DNA of 59,083 bases from Oscillospiraceae bacterium (GTDB taxonomy: Bacteria; Bacillota; Clostridia; Oscillospirales; Oscillospiraceae): positions 1-59,083 of the forward strand of contig JAHHRR010000006.1 in the NCBI GenBank assembly GCA_020025655.1, in the 5' to 3' direction. Below are positions 48,568-56,708 of the stretch, piece after piece. Numbering within the stretch: position 1 is the first letter of the stretch; each line of letters starts with the position of its first letter. Both the position numbers and the translations under genes were made by a program. Under the pieces are notes generated by a model. It was not told the origin of the DNA and made no database searches. It saw nothing but the letters and a program-made list of their open reading frames with translations.

Positions 48568-49257
48568 ATGGAATTAGGCGAGATTATTGCAGCAAGAAGA
48601 AAAGAACTGGGAATAAATCAGGCGGAGCTTGCTCAGAGGCTGCTGCTTGCAGGGATGAGCGTTTCCAATCAGGCAATTTCCAAATGGGAAAAGGGGACAA
48701 CCCTGCCCAATGCAAAACAGTTCCTTGCTCTTTGCAAAGTGCTGGATATTGAGGATATAAACGGCAGCTTTATTTCCGGCAGTACGGGACTTTTACATGA
48801 TTTGAACATGGAGGGCAGAAAGAAGGCACTGGATTATATAGAGCTTCTGCGTGAAAGCGGAAGATATGCTCCCGAGAGAAAACAGGACTGCTTTTTGCGG
48901 ACCCTGCCGCTGTATTCGCTTGCGGTTTCTGCCGGTACAGGCCAGTTCCTTGACGGCGAGGATTATGAAATGGTCGAGGTAGGGGCGGAAGTGCCTGACG
49001 GCTCCAATTTCGGAGTGCGGGTTTCCGGCGACAGTATGGAACCTGAATTTCACGACGGTGAAACTGTCTGGGTTCATCAGCAGCGCAGCCTTATGACGGG
49101 AGAAATAGGAATATTCCTCTATGACGGCAGCGCTTATCTAAAGCAGCTTATTGCAAAAAACGAAACTGTTGCGCTTCATTCCCTGAATCCGAAGTATAAA
49201 GATATAGTGATATCCTCAGAGCTTCCCCTGAGAGTTCTGGGAAAGGTTCTCAGATAA
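48568..49257 (+). CDS. HTH-S24 peptidase regulator (LexA/CI-like, self-cleaving)
   Basis: The 229-residue protein has an N-terminal XRE helix-turn-helix (ELGEIIAARRKELGINQAELA, to about residue 60) and a C-terminal S24 protease domain. The catalytic Ser156 lies in VSGDSMEP, the Lys192 in AYLKQL, and the self-cleavage dipeptide is Ala122-Gly123. Such repressors cleave themselves on DNA damage via RecA and free their targets. It has its own promoter and terminator. I start at ATG 48568, nine bases after CGGAGG. It is not adjacent to any phage gene, so it may be a chromosomal stress regulator. Confidence 0.9.
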   Translation: MELGEIIAARRKELGINQAELAQRLLLAGMSVSNQAISKWEKGTTLPNAKQFLALCKVLDIEDINGSFISGSTGLLHDLNMEGRKKALDYIELLRESGRYAPERKQDCFLRTLPLYSLAVSAGTGQFLDGEDYEMVEVGAEVPDGSNFGVRVSGDSMEPEFHDGETVWVHQQRSLMTGEIGIFLYDGSAYLKQLIAKNETVALHSLNPKYKDIVISSELPLRVLGKVLR

Positions 49258-49269
49258 CCGCAGAACATA

Positions 49270-49300
49270 AAAAACGGCTGTGCCTGGCACAGCCGTTTTT
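49270..49300. terminator. Terminator after the LexA-like gene
   Basis: Stem AAAACGGCTGTGC/GCACAGCCGTTTT with loop CTG, shared with the converging sensor-like gene. Confidence 0.9.
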
Positions 49301-49313
49301 AAATATCCGATTT

Positions 49314-50375
49314 TCAGTCCATATATTTTTCGGAGTAAAACTCCTGGCTCAGATAGTCTGAAAGCTCCAGCTGAATCATGTCTCTGGTGGAATCCTGCTC
49401 GGGGCAGTGGCAGTGCAGACTGCAGGCGGAGGAATGTGTCTTTGCCATTGAAGCACGTACAGTTGTACCTATGCCCTCACGGCTTTCAAGGAGAAGGGTT
49501 CCGCCGTGCATTCTGGCAATTCGTCTTGAAATGGTAAGACCGAGTCCTGCACCTTTGCCCATGTCACTTAAACTGAAGCTGTAGCGGTAACGCTCAAATA
49601 CAGTGTGAAGATCCGATGAAGCAATGCCGCAGCCGTTGTCACTTACAGACAGTATTACGCTTTCGGTAGTGTTTATAAGATAAACAGTTATTTTGGTGCA
49701 TCCTTTGGCGTGTATAAGGCAGTTTGAAATTAAGTTCAGAAGCAGCTTCTGAGCAAGGACTGCGTTGCAGTTAACTATTATATCCTCACCCAGCTCAGCG
49801 TTGAGTTCTATATCCTTTACAAAGAAAGAGAAGGATGCCAGAAGATCACTGTAAAGAGAGGTTAAATTAACGGGCGCAGTGGAGAGATCAGTGAGAGTGT
49901 CATCTTCACTCAATGCAAATGAGGCGTTATTTATAAGTCTGGTCATGCGGTAATAGTGCTTGGAGAGGGTTGCCACATCTTTAAGCAGCTCGCTGTCGTG
50001 TGACTCTTCAGCCTTGCTTCTCATGGAGTTTGCAACAAGCTCCAGAGACATGAGACTGTTACGCATGGTGCAGAGAAAAGGCTCGTTTAAAATAGAATCG
50101 GGTTTATTCGTAGGTGCAATGAATATAAGCTGCGCAGAATCCATTTTAGATGCTCTGATTGTGCATGGCCTTGAACCAAGGTTTATGCCGGCTATAAACG
50201 AAGAAGACTGACAGCCGATAACATCAGGTCCGAAAATGCCGACAGCTCTTTTGCCTATGCAGTCCTGCCCTAAAAGTTCCTTTGCCGAATTGTTAGCAAA
50301 ACTAATTTTTCCTGCTTTTACAATGACAGCAGCTTCACTTAAAAGTGCAAGTATATCAGACGAAATCTTTTCCAT
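49314..50375 (-). CDS. Histidine-kinase-like protein without phosphoacceptor His
   Basis: The 353-residue soluble protein begins with a PAS-like domain (1-90, ILALLSEAAVIVKAGKISFANN), then a helical pair, then a full HATPase: N-box LLLNLISNCLIHA, G1 VSDNGCGI, F-box VFERY and G2 GKGAGLGLTISRRIA. In the H-box the residues read CTMRNSL (102-108) where HELRNPL is expected, so Cys102 stands where the histidine should be. No response regulator is nearby. It may bind ATP and signal without phosphotransfer, or act on the Spo0A relay as an inhibitor; both are inference. Confidence 0.82.
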   Translation of the reverse strand: MEKISSDILALLSEAAVIVKAGKISFANNSAKELLGQDCIGKRAVGIFGPDVIGCQSSSFIAGINLGSRPCTIRASKMDSAQLIFIAPTNKPDSILNEPFLCTMRNSLMSLELVANSMRSKAEESHDSELLKDVATLSKHYYRMTRLINNASFALSEDDTLTDLSTAPVNLTSLYSDLLASFSFFVKDIELNAELGEDIIVNCNAVLAQKLLLNLISNCLIHAKGCTKITVYLINTTESVILSVSDNGCGIASSDLHTVFERYRYSFSLSDMGKGAGLGLTISRRIARMHGGTLLLESREGIGTTVRASMAKTHSSACSLHCHCPEQDSTRDMIQLELSDYLSQEFYSEKYMD

Positions 50376-50684
50376 AACTAACTCCTATTATAAATGCTTG
50401 AAATATATTTTGTGAACTAATCGTAACATCTAAGCGCTAAAAGTCTTTTCGCAGCTTTTTACGTAGTTTATCAAAAATTGACGAAATACACAAGAGTGAT
50501 ATAGGAAAAAGCGGGCTTTCATTGAAAAATTCAGCACTTTTTAGGATATTAGATCATGCATTTCGTATTGATTTTTGTATAGGTTATATGGTACAATTTA
50601 CATGAAATAAAAAACAAAGAGCTTTCATCTGGTGTTAGCTTCTTGTTATATAATTTTGCATATTTTTATATGGAGGATTTTACA
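50376..50684. other. Intergenic region between the sensor-like gene and gap
   Basis: About 310 AT-rich bases. It contains the gap promoter (50568-50597) and, on the other strand, presumably that of the kinase-like gene. No riboswitch or repeat is apparent. Confidence 0.6.
50568..50597 (+). promoter_or_regulatory. Promoter of gap
   Basis: TTGATT (50568-50573), 18 bases, TACAAT (50592-50597); an ATG 88 bases downstream leaves a leader of roughly 80 bases. Confidence 0.7.
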
Positions 50685-51704
50685 ATGATAAAAGTTGGTA
50701 TCAATGGCTTCGGTCGTATCGGTTCTCTGGCTTACAGAGCAGCTATCAAGTCTGATGACATCGAGGTCGTAGCAATCAACGCTCCCGGCAAGACTGCCGG
50801 TCAGCTGGCATACGCAGTTAAGTATGACACCGTTCACGGCAAGTTCGACGGCACTGTCGAGTACAGCGATGAGGACATGACCCTCACTGTTAACGGCAAG
50901 ACCTCTAAGATTCTTGACTCCCGTGATCCTTCCCTGCTTGGCTGGGGAGATCTGGGCGTAGAGTACGTTCTTGAGTGCACTGGTCACTTCCTGACCAAGG
51001 AAGATGCTCAGCCCCATATCGACGCCGGCGCAAAGGTCGTTGTTATGTCCGGCCCTGCAAAGGACGATACCCCCATGTTCGTTTGCGGTGTTAACCTCGA
51101 GAAGTACACCCCCGATATGCAGTTCGTTTCCAACGCTTCCTGCACCACTAACTGCCTGGCACCTCTGGCAAAGGTTCTCAACGACAACTTCGGTATTGTT
51201 GAAGGCCTGATGACCACTGTCCATGCTTCTACCGCTACTCAGTCTGTTGTTGACGGCTTCTCCAAGAAGAACTGGCGCCTGGGCCGCAGCGTTTACAACA
51301 ACATTATCCCCACCTCCACCGGTGCTGCAAAGGCAGTCGGTAAGGTTATCCCCGAACTGAAGGGCAAACTGACCGGTACTTCCATGCGTATTCCTTCCGG
51401 TGACGTTTCCATCGTTGACCTGACTGTTCGCCTCGAGAAGGGCGCAAGCTACGACGAAATCTGCGCAGCTGTTAAGGCAGCTTCCGAGGGTTCCATGAAG
51501 GGTGTTCTTGAGTATGTTGACGAAGAGGTCGTTTCTTCCGACTTCCGCACTGACGCTCACACCTCTATCTTCGATGCTAAAGCAGGCCTTGCTCTTAACG
51601 ACAACTTCGTTAAGCTGATGGCTTGGTACGACAACGAGTGGGGCTTCTCCAACAAGATGCTCGACCTGACCCGTCACATCGACTCCGTCCGCAAGGCAAA
51701 GTAA
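50685..51704 (+). CDS. gap: Glyceraldehyde-3-phosphate dehydrogenase
   Basis: Glycolytic enzyme that forms 1,3-bisphosphoglycerate with NAD. The 339 residues carry the NAD motif GINGFGRIGSL (4-14), the active-site block SNASCTTNCLAPL with catalytic Cys (about 155) and the catalytic His following TTVHASTATQS. I start at MIKVGING, eight bases after TGGAGG, and not at the longer upstream frame. Codon use shows very high expression. It is not followed by pgk or tpi, so glycolysis genes are dispersed here. Confidence 0.98.
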   Translation: MIKVGINGFGRIGSLAYRAAIKSDDIEVVAINAPGKTAGQLAYAVKYDTVHGKFDGTVEYSDEDMTLTVNGKTSKILDSRDPSLLGWGDLGVEYVLECTGHFLTKEDAQPHIDAGAKVVVMSGPAKDDTPMFVCGVNLEKYTPDMQFVSNASCTTNCLAPLAKVLNDNFGIVEGLMTTVHASTATQSVVDGFSKKNWRLGRSVYNNIIPTSTGAAKAVGKVIPELKGKLTGTSMRIPSGDVSIVDLTVRLEKGASYDEICAAVKAASEGSMKGVLEYVDEEVVSSDFRTDAHTSIFDAKAGLALNDNFVKLMAWYDNEWGFSNKMLDLTRHIDSVRKAK

Positions 51705-51721
51705 TTAAAATTACAATTTTT

Positions 51722-51747
51722 ACCGGGAAACCTTATGGTTTCCCGGT
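51722..51747 (+). terminator. Terminator after gap
   Basis: Perfect 11-bp stem ACCGGGAAACC/GGTTTCCCGGT with loop TTAT and a following T run. Confidence 0.92.
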
Positions 51748-51785
51748 TTTTTATTGATTTATCAATGTATTTACATTTAGTTTAC

Positions 51786-51814
51786 TTGACTTGCTGCCAT
51801 AGGAGTGGTATCCT
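51786..51814 (+). promoter_or_regulatory. Promoter of the FAD dehydrogenase gene
   Basis: TTGACT (51786-51791), 17 bases, TATCCT (51809-51814). The -10 coincides with the left arm of a palindrome. Confidence 0.65.
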
Positions 51815-51825
51815 ATTATAGGATA
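51809..51825 (+). promoter_or_regulatory. Palindromic operator candidate
   Basis: TATCCTA, three bases, TAGGATA: a perfect seven-base inverted repeat overlapping the -10 and start point of the FAD dehydrogenase promoter. It fits a dimeric repressor site, but no known consensus matches. Confidence 0.6.
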
Positions 51826-51837
51826 TATTTTGGCTGC

Positions 51838-51876
51838 CCTTTCAGATCAGCTCGCTAGAAGAGGAGATCTGGAAGG
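51838..51876 (+). promoter_or_regulatory. Leader hairpin ahead of the FAD dehydrogenase gene
   Basis: CCTTTCAGATC (51838-51848) pairs with GATCTGGAAGG (51866-51876) over 11 positions with one G-U pair, enclosing a 17-base loop. A T run (ATTTTTTT) follows after 10 bases. It might be an attenuator or an undefined regulatory RNA. Confidence 0.6.
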
Positions 51877-51915
51877 TGTGGCATATTTTTTTGCCCTGAA
51901 GGAGCATTTAAAGTT

Positions 51916-53298
51916 ATGAAATTCGATTATGATGTGCTGATTGTCGGTGCCGGCCCCGGTGGTATTTTTACCTCATATGAGCTAGCCAAAAGTGAAAAGA
52001 ACCTGAAAGTTGGCGTCTTTGAGCTGGGCAGAGCTCTGGATAAGAGAAAATGCCCCATTGACGGCAAGAAGGTAAAATCCTGCATAAAGTGTCCTGTGTG
52101 CAACATAATGAGCGGCTTCGGCGGCGCAGGTGCTTTCTCTGATGGTAAGTACAACATTACAAACCAGTTCGGCGGCACACTTTATGAGTATATCGGAAAA
52201 CAGCAGGCTTTAGAGCTTATGCGCTATGTGGATGAAATAAACCTCAGCCACGGCGGCGAGGGTACAAAGCTCTACTCTACTGCTGATACTGCCATTAAAC
52301 GCACCTGCCTTGAAAACGGTCTGCATCTTCTGGATGCTCAGGTACGTCATTTGGGCACAGATATAAATTATGTTGTTATGGGAAATATATACGCAGAGCT
52401 TAAAGATAAGGTCGATTTCCATTTCAACACCGCTATAAGCGATATTAAAAAAATAGAAGGCGGATATGAGGTCTATACCGAAAAGGGTGAGAAATACACC
52501 TGCCGCAACTGCGTTGTATCAGTAGGACGCAGCGGAAGCAAATGGATGGAAACTGTCTGCAACAGCCTTGACATTGCTACAAGATCCAACAGAGTTGACA
52601 TCGGTGTCCGTGTTGAGCTGCCTGCAGTAACCTTCTCCAAACTTACAGACGAGCTCTATGAGAGCAAGATTGTTTACCGTACAGAGAAATTTGAAGACCT
52701 TGTCAGAACATTCTGCATGAACCCCAACGGCGTTGTTGTTAATGAAAACACCAACGGTATTGTAACCGTAAACGGCCACAGCTATGAAGATCCTGAAAAG
52801 CATACTGAGAACACAAACTTTGCGCTTCTGGTTTCCAAGCATTTCTCCGAGCCCTTTAAGGATTCCAACGGCTACGGCGAGAGCATTGCAAGACTTTCCA
52901 ATATGCTTGGCGGCGGTGTAATCGTTCAGCGCTTCGGTGACCTTGTAAGAGGCAGACGCTCAACTGAGGCAAGAATCATGGAGAACTTTGTAACTCCTAC
53001 CCTTGCTGCAACCCCCGGCGACCTGAGCCTTGTTATACCCAAGCGTATCCTCGACGGCATTATTGAGATGATCTATGCTCTGGATAAGATAGCTCCCGGT
53101 ACTGCAAATGATGATACTTTGCTCTATGGTGTTGAGGTCAAGTTCTATAATATGGAAGTAAAGCTCGACAACAATCTGGAGACTACAAACAAGGGCCTTT
53201 ATGTCATAGGCGACGGCTCCGGAGTAACCCATTCTCTGTCTCATGCATCTGCAAGCGGAGTTTATGTTGCACGGCATATTCTCGAAACTATGGAATAA
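51916..53298 (+). CDS. FAD-dependent dehydrogenase (COG2509 type) with four-Cys cluster
   Basis: The 460-residue protein begins with an FAD/NAD-binding motif (VLIVGAGPGGIFTSYELA, 7-24) and ends with the second FAD block GLYVIGDGSGVTHSLSHASASG. It belongs to the uncharacterised FAD-dependent dehydrogenases related to geranylgeranyl-reductase-like and electron-transfer enzymes. Four Cys lie near the start as C-x9-C-x2-C-x2-C (Cys46, 56, 59, 62), able to hold an iron-sulfur cluster or zinc. Its role is unknown. It stands alone behind a palindrome-bearing promoter and structured leader, so its expression is probably regulated. Confidence 0.85.
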   Translation: MKFDYDVLIVGAGPGGIFTSYELAKSEKNLKVGVFELGRALDKRKCPIDGKKVKSCIKCPVCNIMSGFGGAGAFSDGKYNITNQFGGTLYEYIGKQQALELMRYVDEINLSHGGEGTKLYSTADTAIKRTCLENGLHLLDAQVRHLGTDINYVVMGNIYAELKDKVDFHFNTAISDIKKIEGGYEVYTEKGEKYTCRNCVVSVGRSGSKWMETVCNSLDIATRSNRVDIGVRVELPAVTFSKLTDELYESKIVYRTEKFEDLVRTFCMNPNGVVVNENTNGIVTVNGHSYEDPEKHTENTNFALLVSKHFSEPFKDSNGYGESIARLSNMLGGGVIVQRFGDLVRGRRSTEARIMENFVTPTLAATPGDLSLVIPKRILDGIIEMIYALDKIAPGTANDDTLLYGVEVKFYNMEVKLDNNLETTNKGLYVIGDGSGVTHSLSHASASGVYVARHILETME

Positions 53299-53320
53299 AA
53301 TAATATTGAGGCAAAACACA

Positions 53321-53351
53321 AAAGCCTTGCCGCAGCTTGCGGCAGGGCTTT
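53321..53351 (+). terminator. Terminator after the FAD dehydrogenase gene
   Basis: Stem AAAGCCTTGCCGCA/TGCGGCAGGGCTTT with one G-T pair, loop GCT, then TTTT. Confidence 0.9.
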
Positions 53352-53439
53352 TTTAACTTTTGGTGGCTTGAAATTTTGGACATAAAAGTGTATAGTATTT
53401 CAGCATTATCAGCAAATATAAAGAAACGGAGTATTGAAT

Positions 53440-55047
53440 ATGGCAGACAATAAAGGGCAAAACTATCTCCATGGTGCAGCCATTCTTACAGCCGGTGTTT
53501 TAATAATGAAGGTTCTGGGATTTATTTATAAAGTCCCGATAGGAAATATTATAGGTGACGACGGATACTCCATGTTCCTTGCAACCTATAATGTATATAA
53601 TGTTTTCCTTACTCTTGCCACAGCCGGTCTTCCTATTGCACTATCAAGACTTATATCCGAGGCAAATGCAGAGGGCAGACCTATTCAGGCCCGACGCACC
53701 TTCTCGGTTGCATGGATGAGCTTCTTTGTAATAGGTCTTATATGTACTCTCATAATGTTCATTTTCCCCAAGCAGATTGCGGAGAATATCCTTCATAATC
53801 CTCCTGCGGAAATGAGCATAAAGGCAATGGCTCCTGCGGTTCTGCTTGTCTGCCTGCTGTCTGCATACAGAGGCTACTGTCAGGGCTTCGGCAATATGAT
53901 TCCGACTACTGTCGGTCAGGTGCTTGAGGTTCTTGTTAAGGTTGTAGTGGGCCTTATTCTGGCGGCTATCTTTATGAAGGCCGGAAAAGGCAAGGCAATG
54001 GGTTCTGCCGGTGCAATTTTCGGAGTTGTTGCCGGTTCTCTTGCAGCTCTTGTGTATATGGTTATATATAAGAGAAAGCACTATCCGGAGGAAAATCCGG
54101 AGAATCCCGATATACCCGAAAGCAGCGGACAGATCTTCAGCCACTTCATGCGTATAGGCATACCTATTGCTCTCGGCTCCTGCGCTCTGGCACTTTTAAA
54201 CCTTGTGGATTCATCTCTCTGCATGGGCAGACTTCAGAAAGCCGCAGGTTACAGTCTGGCTGAGGCTCAGGTGCTTTACGGAGTTTACGGCAAAGCCCAG
54301 ACTTTATTTAACCTGCCCGCTGCTATTATTACACCTCTTACAATCTCCGTTGTTCCTGCCATTGCCTCTGCAATAGTCAGAGGAGAGGATGACGAGGCAA
54401 CCAAGATTTCCGAGGATTCAATGCGTATAGCCACCGTGCTTTGTATGCCTATGGGCGTAGGTCTTGCTGTGCTGGCGAAGCCTATTATGAAGGTCATTTA
54501 CCCCGGCAGCCATGTATCAGGTCCTGTGCTTCTGGCTATAATGGGTGTTGCGGCTTTCTTTGTGTGCATTGTGCTTATGGAAAATGCAATACTTCAGGCA
54601 TCCGGAAAAGAAGTTCTGCCGATGTATACCATGATTGCCGGTGGATTTATTAAAATCATAGTCAACTGGTTCCTAGTTGCAGATCCCGAGATAAATATTT
54701 ACGGAGCACCTATCGGCACCCTTGTGAGCTATGTCGCAATGTGTATTATGAACTTCATATTTATGTGTGTGGTGCTGGATAAGAACCCCAGAGTAAGGGT
54801 TATTCTTATAAGACCTCTCATATGCAGCGCTGCTATGGGTCTGGGCACATGGGCGGTATACGGCCTTGCAGGAAGGTTCATAGGACTGTCCGGCAGATTG
54901 CCGATGCTGCTTTGTATGTTCCTTGCTATGATAGCTGCGATTGTCATTTATCTCGTCACCGCTATCGGAACAAGTTCTGTTACAAAGGAAGATATGAAGC
55001 TCATTCCCGGGGGAGAAAAGCTCGCCAGAGTTTTGCATATGAAATAA
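53440..55047 (+). CDS. SpoVB/YabM-like polysaccharide flippase (MATE/MVF superfamily)
   Basis: The 535-residue membrane protein has about fourteen helices in the SpoVB/MurJ-type flippase arrangement (LHGAAILTAGVLIMKVLGFIYKVPIGNIIG at the start, AGLPIALSRLISEANA near 65). Such proteins move lipid-linked wall precursors across the membrane; SpoVB acts in spore cortex synthesis. Its position immediately upstream of hup and rqcP matches the yabM-yabN-yabO order of Bacillus, so YabM or SpoVB are the best names. I start at MADNK, with GGAG eight bases upstream. Confidence 0.88.
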   Translation: MADNKGQNYLHGAAILTAGVLIMKVLGFIYKVPIGNIIGDDGYSMFLATYNVYNVFLTLATAGLPIALSRLISEANAEGRPIQARRTFSVAWMSFFVIGLICTLIMFIFPKQIAENILHNPPAEMSIKAMAPAVLLVCLLSAYRGYCQGFGNMIPTTVGQVLEVLVKVVVGLILAAIFMKAGKGKAMGSAGAIFGVVAGSLAALVYMVIYKRKHYPEENPENPDIPESSGQIFSHFMRIGIPIALGSCALALLNLVDSSLCMGRLQKAAGYSLAEAQVLYGVYGKAQTLFNLPAAIITPLTISVVPAIASAIVRGEDDEATKISEDSMRIATVLCMPMGVGLAVLAKPIMKVIYPGSHVSGPVLLAIMGVAAFFVCIVLMENAILQASGKEVLPMYTMIAGGFIKIIVNWFLVADPEINIYGAPIGTLVSYVAMCIMNFIFMCVVLDKNPRVRVILIRPLICSAAMGLGTWAVYGLAGRFIGLSGRLPMLLCMFLAMIAAIVIYLVTAIGTSSVTKEDMKLIPGGEKLARVLHMK

Positions 55048-55087
55048 TATTTAGATGTTGAAAATGTGTGAAAAACTAAAGTTTTAC

Positions 55088-55116
55088 TTGATTCCACGGG
55101 AATAATGTGGTATTTT
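55088..55116 (+). promoter_or_regulatory. Promoter of hup
   Basis: TTGATT (55088-55093), 17 bases, TATTTT (55111-55116). It leaves a leader of about 110 bases. Confidence 0.65.
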
Positions 55117-55148
55117 AGTAGGGCCACATTTTTGGACCAATAAAGCTT

Positions 55149-55211
55149 GCGGCAATATTTATGACTATTTTGCCCGCTGTTGGGGCAAAATCAGAATATG
55201 GCAGCAGCCGC
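55149..55211 (+). promoter_or_regulatory. Structured leader of hup
   Basis: An outer GCGGC (55149-55153)/GCCGC (55207-55211) stem encloses a nine-base-pair hairpin ATTTTGCCC/GGGCAAAAT (55167-55191). No T run follows, so it is more likely a stability or translational element than a terminator. Confidence 0.5.
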
Positions 55212-55231
55212 ATTAATTAGGAGGAATATAC

Positions 55232-55507
55232 ATGAATAAAGCAGAACTTATTACTGCAGTAGCAGAAAAAGCAGGTCTTTCCAAGAAAGACAGCGAAAAG
55301 GCTATTAACGCAGCTTTTGATACCATCACTGAGTCTCTCGTTGCAGGCGACAAGGTACAGCTCGTCGGCTTCGGTGCATTTGAAGTTAAGGAGCGTGGCG
55401 CTCGTGTAGGCCGCAACCCCAAGACCAAGGAAGAGATCATGATCCCCGCTTCCAGAGTTGCTTCCTTCAAGGTTGGCAAGGCTCTTAAGGATGCTGTTTC
55501 CAAATAA
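55232..55507 (+). CDS. hup: DNA-binding protein HU
   Basis: A 91-residue histone-like protein that bends and compacts DNA. It has the full HU fold: MNKAELITAVAEKAGLSKKD helices and the conserved arm GFGAFEVKERGARVGRNPKT. AGGAGG lies eight bases upstream. Codon use and its own promoter indicate high expression. It is followed after 62 bases by the S4-domain gene rqcP; this HU-RqcP pairing is typical of Clostridia. Confidence 0.98.
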   Translation: MNKAELITAVAEKAGLSKKDSEKAINAAFDTITESLVAGDKVQLVGFGAFEVKERGARVGRNPKTKEEIMIPASRVASFKVGKALKDAVSK

Positions 55508-55521
55508 GCTGAATGATGATA

Positions 55522-55550
55522 TAATAGCTGCGTAAGTTTACGCGGCTATT
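55522..55550 (+). terminator. Terminator between hup and rqcP
   Basis: Stem AATAGCTGCGTAA/TTACGCGGCTATT (one T-G pair) with a short loop, then a long T run that reaches the RBS of rqcP. It probably lets only part of the transcripts continue. Confidence 0.85.
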
Positions 55551-55569
55551 TTTTTTAAGGAGACTGAAT

Positions 55570-55815
55570 ATGAGACTTGATAAATATTTAAAGGTTTCAA
55601 GACTTATAAAGCGCAGAACGGTTGCCAATGATGCCTGCGACGGTGACAGAGTTACTGTAAACGGCAAGGTGGTAAAGGCCAGCTATCAGGTTAAGGTGGG
55701 GGATGTAATAGAGATTGCATTCGGCCAGAGAAACCTGAAGGTAGAGGTCACAGAGATAAACGAAACCGCAAATAAGGCTTCTGCTCCGGCTATGTATAAG
55801 GAGCTTGAAGGCTGA
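55570..55815 (+). CDS. rqcP: S4-domain RNA-binding protein RqcP (YabO)
   Basis: The 81-residue protein is almost entirely an S4 RNA-binding domain (MRLDKYLKVSRLIKRRTVANDACDGDRVTVNGK). RqcP works with RqcH to add alanine tails to stalled nascent chains in ribosome quality control. AAGGAG lies seven bases before the ATG. In Bacillus the gene is followed by yabP, yabQ and divIC; here the operon ends with a terminator and the next gene is reversed. Confidence 0.9.
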   Translation: MRLDKYLKVSRLIKRRTVANDACDGDRVTVNGKVVKASYQVKVGDVIEIAFGQRNLKVEVTEINETANKASAPAMYKELEG

Positions 55816-55820
55816 AAAAA

Positions 55821-55843
55821 TCCCGACAGTTAAACTGCCGGGA
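55821..55843 (+). terminator. Terminator after rqcP
   Basis: TCCCGACAGT/ACTGCCGGGA with loop TAA (one A-C mismatch), followed by TATTTTAAT. Confidence 0.8.
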
Positions 55844-55852
55844 TATTTTAAT

Positions 55853-55888
55853 AAAAATTCCCCTGAACCTGAGTTCAGGGGAATTTTT
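55853..55888 (-). terminator. Terminator of the P-loop gene
   Basis: Perfect 16-bp stem AAAAATTCCCCTGAAC/GTTCAGGGGAATTTTT with loop CTGA and T run on the minus strand. Confidence 0.92.
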
Positions 55889-55908
55889 GCATTATATCTA
55901 CTATATAA

Positions 55909-56328
55909 TTATTTGAGCAGGTACTTTGCCTTGAAGTCCTCGGGAATCTCAGCAGGATCAACGCTCATGCTGATGACGAAGTTAATCTTCTCTTCGTCGG
56001 AGAACTTTGCCAGCCAGTCAATGAAAGCGACCATATGGTCAACATCCTTATCATTAACGAGCTTGTAGTAGTTATCAATAAAGAAGTGGGTAATATCGTA
56101 GTTACCTGCGTGAACGCCGCAAATAAGACCTTTAAGGAATTCATAACTGCCCACATCGTAAGTTCCAGCCTCTATAAGACGAGCCTGATGGGGGATGTCG
56201 TATGTAAGGTTCTTTTCCTTTTCAATGCAGACGACACTGCCGCTGTCTTCATTTACTGCCTGCTGGACGAGGTCAACGAGTCTTTTAGTTTTGCCGCTGC
56301 CTTTGAGTCCCATGATAATTTTAACCAT
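55909..56328 (-). CDS. Small P-loop ATP-binding protein, unknown
   Basis: The 139-residue protein begins with a Walker A motif GLKGSGKT (residues 7-14) and a possible Walker B strand ITHFFIDNYY near 85; the C-terminal part is DEEKINFVISMSVD. It is shorter than most P-loop enzymes and no family is recognised. Close homologues are annotated loosely as ATP-binding or twitching-motility-like proteins, which is not informative. I start at MVKIIMG, since GGAG lies ten bases before; GTG three codons earlier has no room for an RBS. Monocistronic and convergent with rqcP. Confidence 0.7.
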   Translation of the reverse strand: MVKIIMGLKGSGKTKRLVDLVQQAVNEDSGSVVCIEKEKNLTYDIPHQARLIEAGTYDVGSYEFLKGLICGVHAGNYDITHFFIDNYYKLVNDKDVDHMVAFIDWLAKFSDEEKINFVISMSVDPAEIPEDFKAKYLLK

Positions 56329-56708
56329 AATGGCCACGCTCCTTTGTGAGTTCTTTGTGAGGTTTGTTAATCCCTATGCATAGATTACCATTATTTGAGC
56401 AAAGGTGCAATAGTATAGTTGTGAATAATTAAAAAAATAATTATAAAAATTTTTCATAGGACATTTTAGCTGTGAAATGTGTAGTTATTGAGTTATGAGG
56501 GAGTTTTGAGGAATAATATATACATATAAAAAAATACAGTAAAAAATACCCGTAAAATCTTGACAATATTTAGACAAATCACCTTCGTTTGTCATTGACG
56601 ATAATGTATATATGTGATAATATTTTAGCAAATCGGTATATGTGCATAAAAGCGCATTGTCCCTAAGGGGATTTATCATAAAAACTAAATAAAAAAGAGG
56701 TGTACTGC
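56329..56708. other. Intergenic region before the dehydratase genes
   Basis: About 380 strongly AT-rich bases. The promoter of the dehydratase operon lies at 56595-56623. A 64-codon minus-strand frame near 56485-56679 lacks an RBS and is not credible. No RNA motif is recognised. Confidence 0.6.
56595..56623 (+). promoter_or_regulatory. Promoter of the 2-hydroxyacyl-CoA dehydratase-type operon
   Basis: TTGACG (56595-56600), 17 bases, TAATAT (56618-56623), with a TG two bases before the -10. Start of transcription would be near 56630. Confidence 0.75.

Noticed and set aside
48568..49257. Prophage remnant around the LexA/CI-like repressor
   Set aside because: No integrase, Cro, replication or structural phage gene is nearby and the flanking genes are core functions; it is more likely a chromosomal stress regulator.
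50646..51677. Open frame of 343 codons opposite gap
   Set aside because: It lies on the reverse of a highly biased, conserved gene. No RBS, no domain; treated as a shadow.
56485..56679. 64-codon minus-strand frame before the dehydratase genes
   Set aside because: AT-rich random frame without RBS that overlaps the promoter of the next operon.
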